Origin: DASQLQ01 sp035629935
GTDB lineage: Bacteria > Actinomycetota > CADDZG01 > WHSQ01
DNA length: 38,763 nucleotides
Direction of reading: 5' to 3'
Assembly (NCBI GenBank): GCA_035629935.1
Contig: DASQLQ010000012.1
Span: forward strand, 1 to 38,763
In this document: piece after piece, positions 1-7,682 of the stretch
Layout: the number at the start of each line of letters is the position of its first letter
Position numbering within the stretch: the stretch's first letter is position 1
Position numbers and translations under genes: made by a program
Notes under the pieces: model-generated
Seen by the model: only the letters and a program-made list of their open reading frames with translations
The model's database searches: none
Told to the model about the DNA's origin: nothing

Positions 1-1
1 G

Positions 2-106
2 AACGGCGGCGGTGGGAACGGCGGCGGTGGGAACGGCGGCGGTGGGAACGGCGGCGGTGGGAACGGCGGCGGTGGGAACGGCGGCGGTGGGAACGGCGGC
101 GGCTCC
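2..106 (+). repeat. 15-bp tandem repeat encoding Asn-Gly4
   Basis: The unit AACGGCGGCGGTGGG occurs six times in perfect register (2-91), and a seventh copy (92-106) has a diverged last third. The unit is a multiple of three, so copy-number change keeps the reading frame. The array runs to the left window edge and is probably longer. Perfect identity between units suggests recent expansion or slippage. Confidence 0.9.
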
Positions 107-307
107 GGCGAGTGCAAGAACAACAAGGACGACGGCAAATCCGACCCCGACGGGGATGAGAACGGCGGCGCCGACCAGCCGGGTGGCACCGGTGGCGAGG
201 ACCAGTCGGACCAGGACTGCAACAACGGAAGCGGCAATGACGCCGATGGTGAAGATGACAACAACGGTGGCGGCCAGGACCAGGGGGACGAGGAAGTAAG
301 CACCTAG
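2..307 (+). CDS. C-terminal part of a Gly/Asn-repeat, acidic low-complexity protein (5' end outside window)
   Basis: The frame starting at base 2 is open from the window edge to a TAG at 305-307. It first reads seven Asn-Gly-Gly-Gly-Gly type pentapeptides, then about 65 residues rich in Asp, Glu, Asn, Gly and Gln with two Cys, ending EEVST. No catalytic domain is visible. Such tails are common in secreted or surface-exposed structural proteins, but only the end is present, so localisation and function cannot be stated. A Met-Gly-Thr-Ala-Ala repeat in another frame is a shadow of the same tandem DNA. The gene ends 24 bp before hemB and looks unrelated to it. Confidence 0.6.
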   Translation, partial: NGGGGNGGGGNGGGGNGGGGNGGGGNGGGGNGGGSGECKNNKDDGKSDPDGDENGGADQPGGTGGEDQSDQDCNNGSGNDADGEDDNNGGGQDQGDEEVST

Positions 308-331
308 CGCAGTCGATGGCACCATTGGGGC

Positions 332-1309
332 ATGGTTTCGTTCCCGAACAGCCGGCCCCGCCGGCTCCGTCGCACTCCGGGTCTTAGGCGGGCGTTCGCC
401 GAAACCTCTCTGCAGCCCTCCGATCTGATCGCTCCCCTATTCCTCAAGGAGGGCATCCCGGCCCCCGTCCCTATCGGGGCGATGCCGGGCCACTCTCAGC
501 ACACGCTCGATTCCCTGATCAAAGAGGCACGCGAGCTAGCCGAGCTCGGGGTGGCCGGAGTGATCCTTTTCGGGATTCCGGGCCGCAAGGATCCGGAAGG
601 CACCGAGTCGTTCAACGAGACGGGCATCTCGCAGCAGGGCCTCCGCCTACTGAAAGACGAGCTCGGGGACGACTTCGTTGTCGTGGCCGACCTCTGTCTG
701 TGCGAGTACACCGATCACGGGCATTGCGGCTTGCTGAATGGCGAGACCGTCGACAACGACTCGACCCTGGAGATATACGAACGCATCGCCGTCGCTCAAG
801 CATTGGCCGGCGCCGATGTCATCGCTCCCTCGGGAATGATGGACGGACAGGTGTCCGCCATCCGGCAAGCCTTGGATGCGGCCGGTTTCTCGGACATCCC
901 GATCCTGTCCTATGCGGCGAAGTACGCGTCGTCCTTCTACGGACCGTTCCGTGAGGCCGCCGAGGGTGCCCCGCAGTTCGGCGACCGCAGTTCGTACCAA
1001 CAAGACCCGCCGAACGTTGACGAGGCCCTACGCGAAGTCGCGCTTGATATCGACGAGGGGGCCGATGCGATCATCGTGAAACCGGCGATCGCTTATCTCG
1101 ACGTGGTCCGCGCCGTGAAGCAACGATTCGGTTGCCCGCTTGCCGCCTACAACGTCAGTGGCGAGTATTCGATGCTCGTTGCAGCCGCTGAGAAAGGCTG
1201 GATCGACGAACGGCGTGCCACCCTCGAGACCTTGACCTCGATCCGCCGAGCCGGCGCCGATGTCGTCATCACGTACCACGCGAAGAAAGCGGCGGAGTGG
1301 CTGAACTGA
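332..1309 (+). CDS. hemB: Delta-aminolevulinic acid dehydratase (porphobilinogen synthase)
   Basis: This cytoplasmic enzyme condenses two 5-aminolevulinate molecules to porphobilinogen, the second common step of tetrapyrrole synthesis. The 325-residue length is typical. Seen in the sequence: the zinc-type cysteine cluster C122, C124 and C132 within DLCLCEYTDHGHCG, the first substrate-binding lysine K197 in SYAAKYAS, and the Schiff-base lysine K250 in IIVKPAIAYLD. The Cys-rich motif marks the zinc-dependent rather than the Asp/magnesium class. It starts at ATG 332 and its stop overlaps the hemL start by 13 bp, which implies translational coupling. Together with hemL it supplies heme precursor for the cytochromes encoded downstream. 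Confidence 0.97.
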   Translation: MVSFPNSRPRRLRRTPGLRRAFAETSLQPSDLIAPLFLKEGIPAPVPIGAMPGHSQHTLDSLIKEARELAELGVAGVILFGIPGRKDPEGTESFNETGISQQGLRLLKDELGDDFVVVADLCLCEYTDHGHCGLLNGETVDNDSTLEIYERIAVAQALAGADVIAPSGMMDGQVSAIRQALDAAGFSDIPILSYAAKYASSFYGPFREAAEGAPQFGDRSSYQQDPPNVDEALREVALDIDEGADAIIVKPAIAYLDVVRAVKQRFGCPLAAYNVSGEYSMLVAAAEKGWIDERRATLETLTSIRRAGADVVITYHAKKAAEWLN

Positions 1310-2592
1310 ACCACGAGCGTTCCGAGAAACTCTTCGAAGAAGCAACCGATCTGATGCCCGGAGGCGTGTCGTCACCGGTGCGTTCCTTCGCTGCCGTCGG
1401 TGCTCACCCGTTCTTCGTCGAGCGCGCCCGGGGGGCCGAGCTAACCGACGTCGACGGCAATACCTACATCGACCTCGTCCAATCGTGGGGTGCCCTGTTG
1501 TTCGGTCATTCGCACCCCGACATCGTCAGCGCCGTGGCAGAGGCTGCGGAACGCGGCACCTCGTTCGGGACGCCGAGCGAGCTCGAGGTCGAGTTGGCCC
1601 GTTCGGTCATCGAACTCGTCCCGCATATCGAACGGGTGCGCTTCGTCTCGTCGGGGACCGAAGCGGGCATGACCGCGATCAGGCTGGCCCGGGGCGCCAC
1701 AGGCCGCAACAAGATCCTCAAGTTCGCCGGTTGCTACCACGGTCACTCCGACGCTCTCTTGGTGGAGGCGGGCTCGGGCGTTGCAACGCTCGGGATCCCG
1801 GGAAGCCCCGGCGTGACTCCCGGGACCGCCGGGGACACGATCGTGGTTCCGTACAACGACCTTCACTCGGTCGGGCAGGCTCTGGACGAAGCCGACGGTG
1901 AAGTCGCGGCGATCATCGTCGAGCCCGTCGCGGCGAACATGGGACTCGTTCTTCCCAACGACGGATTCCTCGCCGGCCTGCGCCAGATCGCCGATGAACG
2001 AGGAGTCCTCCTTATCTTCGATGAGGTCATCACCGGTTTCCGTTTGGGGGCCGGTGGAGCCCAGGAGCGATTCGGAGTGGCGGCGGACCTAGTGATGCTG
2101 GGCAAGATCCTCGGCGGCGGGCTTCCGGCTGCGGCCGTCGCTGGTTCGGCCGAGCTGATGGAGCAACTTGCCCCCGCGGGACCCGTCTACCAAGCCGGCA
2201 CCCTGTCGGGCAATCCGATCGCGATGGCGGCAGGGATCACAGCGCTCACGTTGATACGTAAGGACCCGTCGGTCTACGACACGATCCAGAACACCGCTCG
2301 ATCACTCGTCAGGGGGTTGGTCGATGCTGCGGACGAGGCGCACGTTCCTCTCGTCGCGGCGGCCATCGGCGGCCTGGCCGGGTTCTTCTTCTCGGACGAC
2401 GAGGTCACCGACTACGAGGGGGCGCTTAAGACCCACCCGGATGTGTACGCACACTTCTTCACCGGGATGCTCGAGCACGGTGTCTACCTTCCGCCGTCCC
2501 GGTTCGAGGCCCTGTTCGTGTCGACGTCTCACACCGCTGAGCACGTCGACAAGATCGTGGAGGCGGCAGCGTATGTCTTTGCCCGACTCTGA
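1297..2592 (+). CDS. hemL: Glutamate-1-semialdehyde 2,1-aminomutase
   Basis: PLP enzyme that converts glutamate-1-semialdehyde to 5-aminolevulinate (C5 pathway), the substrate of HemB. The protein is 431 residues, the usual length. It shows the class III aminotransferase fold signatures: the SSGTEA phosphate-binding turn near residues 118-123, FDEVITGFR at 241-249 with the PLP-contacting Asp, and the PLP lysine K270 in MLGKILGGG. The start is GTG 1297 inside the end of hemB; the N-terminal ELNHERSEKLFEEA is as expected for the family. The C5 pathway implies hemA (glutamyl-tRNA reductase) elsewhere, since it is not in this window. Confidence 0.97.
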   Translation: MAELNHERSEKLFEEATDLMPGGVSSPVRSFAAVGAHPFFVERARGAELTDVDGNTYIDLVQSWGALLFGHSHPDIVSAVAEAAERGTSFGTPSELEVELARSVIELVPHIERVRFVSSGTEAGMTAIRLARGATGRNKILKFAGCYHGHSDALLVEAGSGVATLGIPGSPGVTPGTAGDTIVVPYNDLHSVGQALDEADGEVAAIIVEPVAANMGLVLPNDGFLAGLRQIADERGVLLIFDEVITGFRLGAGGAQERFGVAADLVMLGKILGGGLPAAAVAGSAELMEQLAPAGPVYQAGTLSGNPIAMAAGITALTLIRKDPSVYDTIQNTARSLVRGLVDAADEAHVPLVAAAIGGLAGFFFSDDEVTDYEGALKTHPDVYAHFFTGMLEHGVYLPPSRFEALFVSTSHTAEHVDKIVEAAAYVFARL

Positions 2593-2815
2593 CCCGACCG
2601 ATCAGCCCACCAAGCCCACCAAGCAACCCGTCGGGTGGGGCCTATGGCGCAAGCTGATGATGGCCGGCGCCCTCGTCTTGTTGACGAATGCGGTGGCGTA
2701 CGCGCTTATCGATCCGGATCCACATCGAGCTTTCAGCGTGGTCGCGAACGCGATCGGCTACATCCTTCTTGCGGTGGGATTCGGTCAGCGCATGCGGGAA
2801 CAGCGAAAGAGCTAG
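2573..2815 (+). CDS. Small two-helix membrane protein downstream of hemL
   Basis: ATG 2573 lies inside the end of hemL (20-bp overlap) and gives 80 residues. The first 20 are hydrophilic and Pro/Thr/Lys-rich. Two hydrophobic segments follow at about residues 26-45 and 54-70, and the C-terminus is basic (RMREQRKS). I do not recognise a named family. Its tight overlap puts it in the hemB-hemL transcript, so a role tied to heme synthesis or membrane delivery is possible but unproven. Its stop lies only 4 bp from the convergent stop of the bc operon, with no visible terminator between. Confidence 0.7.
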   Translation: MSLPDSDPTDQPTKPTKQPVGWGLWRKLMMAGALVLLTNAVAYALIDPDPHRAFSVVANAIGYILLAVGFGQRMREQRKS

Positions 2816-2819
2816 AGAG

Positions 2820-3011
2820 CTACTCGTCGCGTCCGAGGATGATCCACAGGATGATCACGGAGAGGATCAGCATCCCGGCGAGTGCGATGAAAGCAACCCC
2901 GCCGTTGTTGGTGGGGCTCTCGCCCCCGGCGTTGATACCTCCTGTGCATGCGGGCAGCGCCACTAGGACGGCGAACAGCAGTACCTGACACAAACGGGTT
3001 AGCAGCCTCAT
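2820..3011 (-). CDS. Small predicted lipoprotein with C-terminal membrane helix (last gene of bc operon)
   Basis: 63 residues. The N-terminus is a short basic region and hydrophobic stretch ending in a lipobox-like LPAC (Cys22), then a Gly/Asn/Ser linker, then a second hydrophobic helix at about 39-59 and a charged GRDE end. The ATG overlaps the stop of the upstream 220-residue gene as ATGA, so the two are coupled. It is the last gene of the cytochrome bc operon. A small accessory subunit or assembly factor is the natural guess; no family was recognised. Confidence 0.65.
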   Translation of the reverse strand: MRLLTRLCQVLLFAVLVALPACTGGINAGGESPTNNGGVAFIALAGMLILSVIILWIILGRDE

Positions 3012-3670
3012 GCCATTCCCTCCGGTCGTTCTTCTTTTACCTGGCGTTCGGCCCGGCTGAGTCCAAAGAGATGCAGCACGAAGAAGATGAACGTGCCCGC
3101 CGTGATCGAGCGAGCCAAACCTAGCGGGTTGCCCGGGTCGTACTTGAGAACGGCCGTTACCGTCCCGACCGGTTCGTCGGCGGCGTTGGCCACTTCGAAC
3201 GTAGTGGCTCCGTAGTCGGCGTCCTCTTGTGTCAGAAGGAGGGTGCTGTCTTCGGCAACCACGATCGTGTCGGTCGGCTCGAACTCGAGGTCGCCCTCCT
3301 CCACGGCCGCTGCGAAGTAGTCGGACGCATCGCCCTCGAGCTCTGCTGCACGAGCCAGCTCGGCGTCGTCTTCCTCGTCGGGCGCTTGCCACGCACCCTC
3401 CGGGTATTCCGTAGCGGGCTGGAACTCCAGACTGCTCACTTCGTCACTGATGGCGACCGGATCCCATTCGGGGAGCTGCCCTACGGGACCGAGTGGATTG
3501 ATCGACCACGTGACGCCCATGATGAAGACGAATCCAAACGTGACAGAAGCTGTGATCCAGTACGCGAGGCGTGCTCCGAGGATGAGCATCAACAACAGGA
3601 ACGCGCTCCCGCAGAAGATCAGGATCGACGAGATGAAGGCAGCCATTCCCGTGACGAAAGCGGTATCCAT
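3008..3670 (-). CDS. Uncharacterised bc-operon membrane protein with acidic extracytoplasmic domain
   Basis: 220 residues with membrane segments at about 10-31, 34-56 and 186-204. Between them lies a roughly 130-residue domain, very acidic around 98-130 (EEDDAELARAAELEGD and similar), with beta-rich sequence to about 180. The C-terminus is charged (ERQVKEERPEG). No heme, iron-sulfur or copper motif is visible. Its place after the diheme cytochrome gene suggests an accessory subunit of the reductase, perhaps a docking surface; that is inference. The ATG directly abuts one arm of a perfect inverted repeat, so no free Shine-Dalgarno site exists unless the hairpin is open. An internal Met9 is a possible alternative start. 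Confidence 0.75.
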   Translation of the reverse strand: MDTAFVTGMAAFISSILIFCGSAFLLLMLILGARLAYWITASVTFGFVFIMGVTWSINPLGPVGQLPEWDPVAISDEVSSLEFQPATEYPEGAWQAPDEEDDAELARAAELEGDASDYFAAAVEEGDLEFEPTDTIVVAEDSTLLLTQEDADYGATTFEVANAADEPVGTVTAVLKYDPGNPLGLARSITAGTFIFFVLHLFGLSRAERQVKEERPEGMA

Positions 3671-3733
3671 CTAGTGCACCGTCCCGTAAGTAGCGGCTCT
3701 GGTATGGCGGTTATTTGCGGGACGGTGCACTAG
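3671..3733. repeat. Perfect 16-bp inverted repeat between cytochrome c gene and next bc-operon gene
   Basis: CTAGTGCACCGTCCCG at 3671-3686 is repeated as its exact reverse complement at 3718-3733, with a 31-bp spacer. The right arm contains the stop codon of the diheme cytochrome gene (3730-3732) and the left arm touches the ATG of the 220-residue gene (3670). No T-run follows on either side, so it is not a standard intrinsic terminator. In RNA it would form a strong stem that buries the ribosome-binding region of the downstream gene. Confidence 0.85.
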
Positions 3734-4791
3734 AGGCTCCGCTCGTATTCCATGACGGCTCGGATCTGCTTGTCGGTCAGTGGGTTCGGCGGCACTGGGA
3801 TGCCCTGCACGGGTGCCTCACCGAAGGGAGGCATGAAGGCGAACCGACGTCCGTTGTAGATCGTTAGGAAGTGAAGATCCTCGCTGAGGTGCCTGACGTC
3901 GCCCTTCCATAGTGCGGCTCCCTGATACCAGGTTGGGTAATCGTCTTCTCTGGGGTCTTCCAACAGGTCCTCGGGGATGTTCGGGTCGTCGTAGTTCCTG
4001 CGAGGGTCTTCCTTCCCCTGGCCCTTGGGTCCGTGACACACCGCGCAACGGGCTTCGAAGATCTCTTGACCGCATTGCATGTAGTCGGACTTCTTCGGGT
4101 TCTTGCAGTCTTTCGAGGTCTCCTCGACCGGCACCTGGATGCTCTGGAGGTACGCCATGACGTCGTCGACCATCAACTTCGTCATCGATCCGCCGTACTC
4201 GACGCCCCACGTGGGCATGTCGGTACCGGGCCGGCCCCGCTCGATCGTGAATCGAACGATCTCTTCATCCCAACGCTGGAACACATTGTTCAACGGCGGA
4301 GCGCTGTACCCGACAACTTCTCCATTTACGGGATTCTTGAAAAGTGGAGTTCCGAACCCGCCGGCGCCCTCGGGCCCGTGGCAGTTCACACACCCCTGTC
4401 CGAGCGACAACGCCTTCTCTTCCTCTTTGAATTCGATCGCCGAGATGTCTTCCTCGAGTGGTGGGGGAGCCTGGTACACGAGGAGTCCTCGGTGCAGAGC
4501 TTCTTCGTCGAACCGGTGTGCGAACGCTTCGTGCCGCTGCGGTTCGGGGAGCCAGTAAGCAACCATCCCGATCAGGAGCAGGATCAGAGACAACACGCCG
4601 CCCCACTGGATGCGCTCGAGGCGTCGTCCTTCGAGCACCTCGTCCTGAGCGGCGGGGCGCATCGCCATCGGGATGCCGAGGATCGCGGCCGGCTTGCGTG
4701 TCCGCTTGGTGCGCATGAGGTAGATCCCCCACAGCAGCGCCATCGGCCCAAGGACGACCAGAGTGATCGTGATCACATCGCCGCGACTCAT
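3730..4791 (-). CDS. qcrC: Membrane-anchored diheme cytochrome c of the bc complex (QcrC-like)
   Basis: 353 residues. Two N-terminal membrane segments (about 7-25 and 63-80) anchor two cytochrome c domains on the outer face. Heme sites are C134-C137-H138 (CVNCH) and C249-C252-H253 (CAVCH); likely distal ligands are M192 (DMPTWG) and M320 (AFMPPFG). Known actinobacterial QcrC proteins are diheme but usually carry a C-terminal anchor, so the anchor arrangement here differs. The protein should take electrons from the Rieske centre and pass them towards the cytochrome c domain of CtaC. It starts 16 bp after the Rieske gene. The product needs the Ccm pathway encoded nearby for heme attachment. Confidence 0.88.
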   Translation of the reverse strand: MSRGDVITITLVVLGPMALLWGIYLMRTKRTRKPAAILGIPMAMRPAAQDEVLEGRRLERIQWGGVLSLILLLIGMVAYWLPEPQRHEAFAHRFDEEALHRGLLVYQAPPPLEEDISAIEFKEEEKALSLGQGCVNCHGPEGAGGFGTPLFKNPVNGEVVGYSAPPLNNVFQRWDEEIVRFTIERGRPGTDMPTWGVEYGGSMTKLMVDDVMAYLQSIQVPVEETSKDCKNPKKSDYMQCGQEIFEARCAVCHGPKGQGKEDPRRNYDDPNIPEDLLEDPREDDYPTWYQGAALWKGDVRHLSEDLHFLTIYNGRRFAFMPPFGEAPVQGIPVPPNPLTDKQIRAVMEYERSL

Positions 4792-4807
4792 TTAAAACAA
4801 ACTCCCA

Positions 4808-5599
4808 TCAAGTCGGTACACAAAGAGGACCGACGGGCTCTGCGAACTTGTCCCACGTGCTGACTCCACGCGGAGGCCCTTCCTGTACGTCACCGGTGTC
4901 GACGACGATCTTGCCCGCCTCGATCGTGACGGGGAAGCGATCGAGGCCGCGGGGGGCCGGGCCCCCATAGAACTCGCCGTTCAACCGGTACTTGGATCCG
5001 TGGCAAGGACACTCGAACAGCATCGAGGTGCCGCAGTGAGGAACGGAGCAACCGAGGTGCACGCATTTCCGATACAACGCGAGGAGCTTGGTGTCCTGAG
5101 CGTTGACCGCGAGGTAGACCGGAGCGTCGCCGGTGCCGTCGTAGTAGGTGAGCCAGAAGCGACCTTCGGCGATGAACTTGGGCTTGAAGTCTCCTTCGGG
5201 GCCGACTTCCCTCAAGAGTTCCTCGTAGTCGCCCACTGTGATCTTGGTTCCGAATCCACCCGTGAGCGTCGGCCATAGGAACGAGAGCGACGCCATGCCG
5301 AAGAAGCCCAAGAAGGCGCTGAAAGAAGACGCCCACGCTCGATTGAGGAACTGCCTGCGGGATACGGCGAGCTGATCCTGCGTAAGCGGCGGACGTGGAG
5401 CTTTGGGGGCAGGCTTCCCAGCCGGTTCTGGTGCCTCGGGTGACTCGCTCGTTGTGGCCGCCGCCTCGCCCTCGGCGAGATGCTCGCGCGAGTCTGCCTT
5501 CGCTTTGCGCTGCTTGCGGATCGTCACATTGGCCATGAAACCGGCCCACGCGGCAACACTGACTGCGACAACGATGAGTGCGATTGTCCCTGGACTCAT
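4808..5599 (-). CDS. qcrA: Rieske iron-sulfur protein of the bc complex
   Basis: 263 residues. The Rieske [2Fe-2S] ligands are C179/H181 (CVHLGC) and C197/H200 (CPCHGSKY), with the disulfide pair C184/C199. The N-terminus carries one hydrophobic segment (about 5-24), a charged Ala/Pro/Glu linker, then a twin-arginine-like SRRQFLN (80-86) just before a second hydrophobic stretch (about 91-112). This matches the Tat-dependent final segment known for actinobacterial Rieske proteins, though only two clear helices are seen here rather than three. It oxidises quinol at the outer site together with the split cytochrome b. A GAGGAAG ribosome-binding site sits just ahead of ATG 5599. Confidence 0.93.
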   Translation of the reverse strand: MSPGTIALIVVAVSVAAWAGFMANVTIRKQRKAKADSREHLAEGEAAATTSESPEAPEPAGKPAPKAPRPPLTQDQLAVSRRQFLNRAWASSFSAFLGFFGMASLSFLWPTLTGGFGTKITVGDYEELLREVGPEGDFKPKFIAEGRFWLTYYDGTGDAPVYLAVNAQDTKLLALYRKCVHLGCSVPHCGTSMLFECPCHGSKYRLNGEFYGGPAPRGLDRFPVTIEAGKIVVDTGDVQEGPPRGVSTWDKFAEPVGPLCVPT

Positions 5600-5609
5600 T
5601 TTCTTCCTC

Positions 5610-5633
5610 CGCCACCGGCCGAGCCCGCCGGCG
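5610..5633. repeat. Degenerate copy of intergenic hairpin family (copy D)
   Basis: The 24-bp segment between the cytochrome b C-half and the Rieske gene matches copy B (9028-9051) at 21 of 24 positions, including the whole central GGCCGAGCCC. Two of the nine stem pairs are lost here, so the stem is weaker than in copies B and C. Confidence 0.5.
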
Positions 5634-5663
5634 TTCTGACTCGCATCACTTGTGTCATGTCCA

Positions 5664-6455
5664 TCACAGCTCGAAGAAGATCGGTCCCGTTTCCCACGGG
5701 AAGACGAAGTTGAAGCCCGGCCCCCTAAAGAACATGCCGATCGTCGACAGGATCGCGAACGTGATCACGTAGAACGTGAACAGCGTGATCGCCACCTTGC
5801 GATCCTCCGGGCGTGTCGACGGGTTGCGGTCGATGAACGGCCATGCGAACCAGGCGATGATCAACACCGTCGGGATCGTGACGCCGGCCACCTGCGGGTG
5901 GAAGTAACGCAACAGCTCCTGCAGGCCGAGGAAGTACCACGGGGCCTTGGATGGGTTGGGCGTCTGGCTGAAGTTAGCGAGGTCACGCAGTGGTGCGTCG
6001 ACCGCCACCGAGAAGAACGTCAGCAGCGCCATGACGACGAGCAGAGAAGCGAACTCGGCGGCCATCAGGTGAGGCCATACGTTGACCCTGTCCATCGGCT
6101 GGCGTTCGATCTTCTGGATCGCTTCCGGCTTGACCACCGCGAGCAACCGCTGAACCCGCTCCGGAACAGCGGGACCGCCATTGCCAACCGCTTTCTTAGC
6201 AGGTGCTTTAGGAGCCGGCTTGGTGGCAGCGGCCGTGGGCGGTGAAGCGGCGCCCGTGCCGGCGGGGGACTGGTCGCCTGCGTCGCCCGAAGGTGCGGCG
6301 CCGCTCTTCGCCGCCACTGCCTTCGAAGGATCGGCGGCGCCTTTCTGGGCCCTGACCCGAGCCGCTTTGGCGCGCGACTGGGCGACGGCGGGCGAGGAGC
6401 CCTTGCCCTGCTCCTCGGCCAGTACCTGCTCGTAGACCTCGTCTGGTGTCGGCAT
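5664..6455 (-). CDS. Cytochrome b C-terminal half (subunit IV-like) with unusual N-terminal extension
   Basis: 263 residues. Residues about 100-263 are the C-terminal cytochrome b domain with three membrane helices (about 129-153, 191-206, 224-247) and the quinol-site motif KAPWYFLGLQELL, the bacterial variant of PEWY. The first 100 residues are foreign to subunit IV: residues 8-39 (EEQGKG, RAKAARVRA) form a small charged helical module, followed by an Ala/Pro/Lys linker. The same module opens the cupredoxin protein at 29495. The gene follows the N-half by 17 bp, and the two halves together make the two-site quinol oxidoreductase core, split as in b6f-type complexes. Confidence 0.9.
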   Translation of the reverse strand: MPTPDEVYEQVLAEEQGKGSSPAVAQSRAKAARVRAQKGAADPSKAVAAKSGAAPSGDAGDQSPAGTGAASPPTAAATKPAPKAPAKKAVGNGGPAVPERVQRLLAVVKPEAIQKIERQPMDRVNVWPHLMAAEFASLLVVMALLTFFSVAVDAPLRDLANFSQTPNPSKAPWYFLGLQELLRYFHPQVAGVTIPTVLIIAWFAWPFIDRNPSTRPEDRKVAITLFTFYVITFAILSTIGMFFRGPGFNFVFPWETGPIFFEL

Positions 6456-6472
6456 CTTGATTTTCCCTCCCC

Positions 6473-7243
6473 CTACATGGGGCCGGAGATACCTCCGTCC
6501 TTACGTACTCGCCAGAAGTGGATCGAGATGAAGATCACGATGACGAACGGGAGCAGCCACACGTGCAGCGTGTACCAGCGGAGCAAAGTCTCCGGCCCGA
6601 TGACCGGCCCGCCCAACAGCGCGAACTGCACCTGATCGCCGATCACCGGAGAGTTCTTCATCATCTCGGTGCCCACCGTGACGGCCCAAACGGCCAGTTG
6701 GTCCCACGGCAGCAGGTATCCGGTGAACGACAGCAGCAGCGTCAGGAGGAACAGGATCACGCCGACGATCCAGTTGAACTCACGAGGTGGCTTGTAAGCG
6801 CCGGTGTAGAAAACGCGTGCCATGTGCAGGAACACGCTGATGACCATGAGGTGCGCCCCCCACCGGTGCAGGTTCCGCACGAGTAGACCGAACGAGACCT
6901 GTGTCGAAAGTCGTTGCATGTCCGAGTACACGATCCCTACCTCGGGTCGGTAGAAGAACATCAGGTAGATACCCGTGATCGTCAGCAGGATGAACAGGAA
7001 GAACGAGAGACCACCGAGGCACAGCGTGTAGCTCAGCTTGATCCCGTGTCGCTTCACTTTGACCGGGTGCAGGTGATACAGCAGCGAGTTCATCACGACA
7101 TAGGCACGGTTCCTCGGCGAGTCGGCGTACCCACGCCTGAAGATCGAGCCGGGCCTGAATATCGAACGCCACACCTGGCTGTTCTGCATCATGTCCAGGC
7201 GTTCGTTCAGCTTCTCTTTGGGATTCCAGCCTGCTAGCGCCAC
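6473..7243 (-). CDS. qcrB: Cytochrome b N-terminal half (b6-like)
   Basis: 256 residues from GTG 7243, chosen because AAGGGG lies 5 nt upstream; a longer frame from GTG 7294 would overlap the ferredoxin gene. Four heme-binding His are H126, H140, H227 and H242. The 14- and 15-residue spacings are of the b6 type (mitochondrial-type cytochrome b has 14 and 14). Four core helices lie between about 75 and 245. The Cys that binds the extra c-type heme in b6 is not seen near the N-terminus. The protein binds two b hemes and forms the quinone sites with the C-half encoded next. Confidence 0.93.
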   Translation of the reverse strand: MALAGWNPKEKLNERLDMMQNSQVWRSIFRPGSIFRRGYADSPRNRAYVVMNSLLYHLHPVKVKRHGIKLSYTLCLGGLSFFLFILLTITGIYLMFFYRPEVGIVYSDMQRLSTQVSFGLLVRNLHRWGAHLMVISVFLHMARVFYTGAYKPPREFNWIVGVILFLLTLLLSFTGYLLPWDQLAVWAVTVGTEMMKNSPVIGDQVQFALLGGPVIGPETLLRWYTLHVWLLPFVIVIFISIHFWRVRKDGGISGPM

Positions 7244-7256
7244 ACTTTCCCCTTCA

Positions 7257-7679
7257 TCAAGCTTTCTGAGCTTCCGGAACGGTACCCATGGCACGCGCTC
7301 CTCGTGTCTTGGACTTGCCGCCCGCTACTTGACTCTGCACGAGAGCACCCGTCGGGCACCGCTCGACGCAGAGGTTGCAGCGTGTGCAAGCGTTGTCGTC
7401 GATCAAAAACAGGATGTCGCTGCCCCCCATGCTTCTCGCCAGCTCGACGTTGCCCGACTGCGCAACTGCCTCGGGAGACACCATGAATATGCAGTACCAG
7501 GGGCAGATGTCGACGCACCCTTCGCACAAGATGCACTGCTCGGGGATGAAATCGATGAAGTTCTTCGGCTTGACGGCGCCTTTGAGCCAATCCGAATCAA
7601 CGAGTTCCATCTCGTAGTCGTCGCGGAAGATCGGTTTCTCGATGATCTCCATCTTCTTGGGCTCGATCGCTTTGGGCAT
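7257..7679 (-). CDS. 2[4Fe-4S] ferredoxin encoded inside the bc operon
   Basis: 140 residues with two complete cluster motifs: C49-C52-C55-C59 (CILCEGCVDICP) and C98-C101-C104-C108 (CTRCNLCVERCP). A 38-residue insert separates them, and flanking N- and C-terminal arms make it longer than a simple bacterial ferredoxin. There is no signal peptide or membrane segment, so it should lie on the cytoplasmic face. It sits 3 bp after the 123-residue membrane protein and 13 bp before cytochrome b. A low-potential iron-sulfur subunit is not part of classical bc1 complexes, so it may be a dedicated subunit or docking partner; this is inference. Confidence 0.9.
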   Translation of the reverse strand: MPKAIEPKKMEIIEKPIFRDDYEMELVDSDWLKGAVKPKNFIDFIPEQCILCEGCVDICPWYCIFMVSPEAVAQSGNVELARSMGGSDILFLIDDNACTRCNLCVERCPTGALVQSQVAGGKSKTRGARAMGTVPEAQKA

Positions 7680-7682
7680 CTG

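Noticed and set aside
2..106. Possible CRISPR-like array
   Set aside because: The units are directly abutting with no spacers and a 15-bp period in a coding frame.
12..299. Plus-strand frame encoding repeated Met-Gly-Thr-Ala-Ala-Val
   Set aside because: It is the out-of-phase reading of the Asn-Gly4 repeat. The frame from base 2 gives a more natural composition and is open to the window edge.
2815..2820. Bidirectional terminator between the hem and bc operons
   Set aside because: The convergent stops are only 4 bp apart and no stem with a T-run was found on either side.
3671..3733. Transposon or insertion-sequence ends
   Set aside because: The arms enclose only 31 bp, there is no target duplication, and the flanking genes are intact, so a hairpin is a simpler reading; a tiny element remnant is left open in the findings.
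4033..4863. Open frame of 276 codons on the plus strand opposite the diheme cytochrome c
   Set aside because: The minus strand encodes two CXXCH sites with Met ligands and fits the operon; the plus frame has no recognisable features.
6473..7294. Longer cytochrome b start at GTG 7294
   Set aside because: It would overlap the ferredoxin end by 38 bp and lacks a ribosome-binding site, whereas GTG 7243 has AAGGGG at good spacing.
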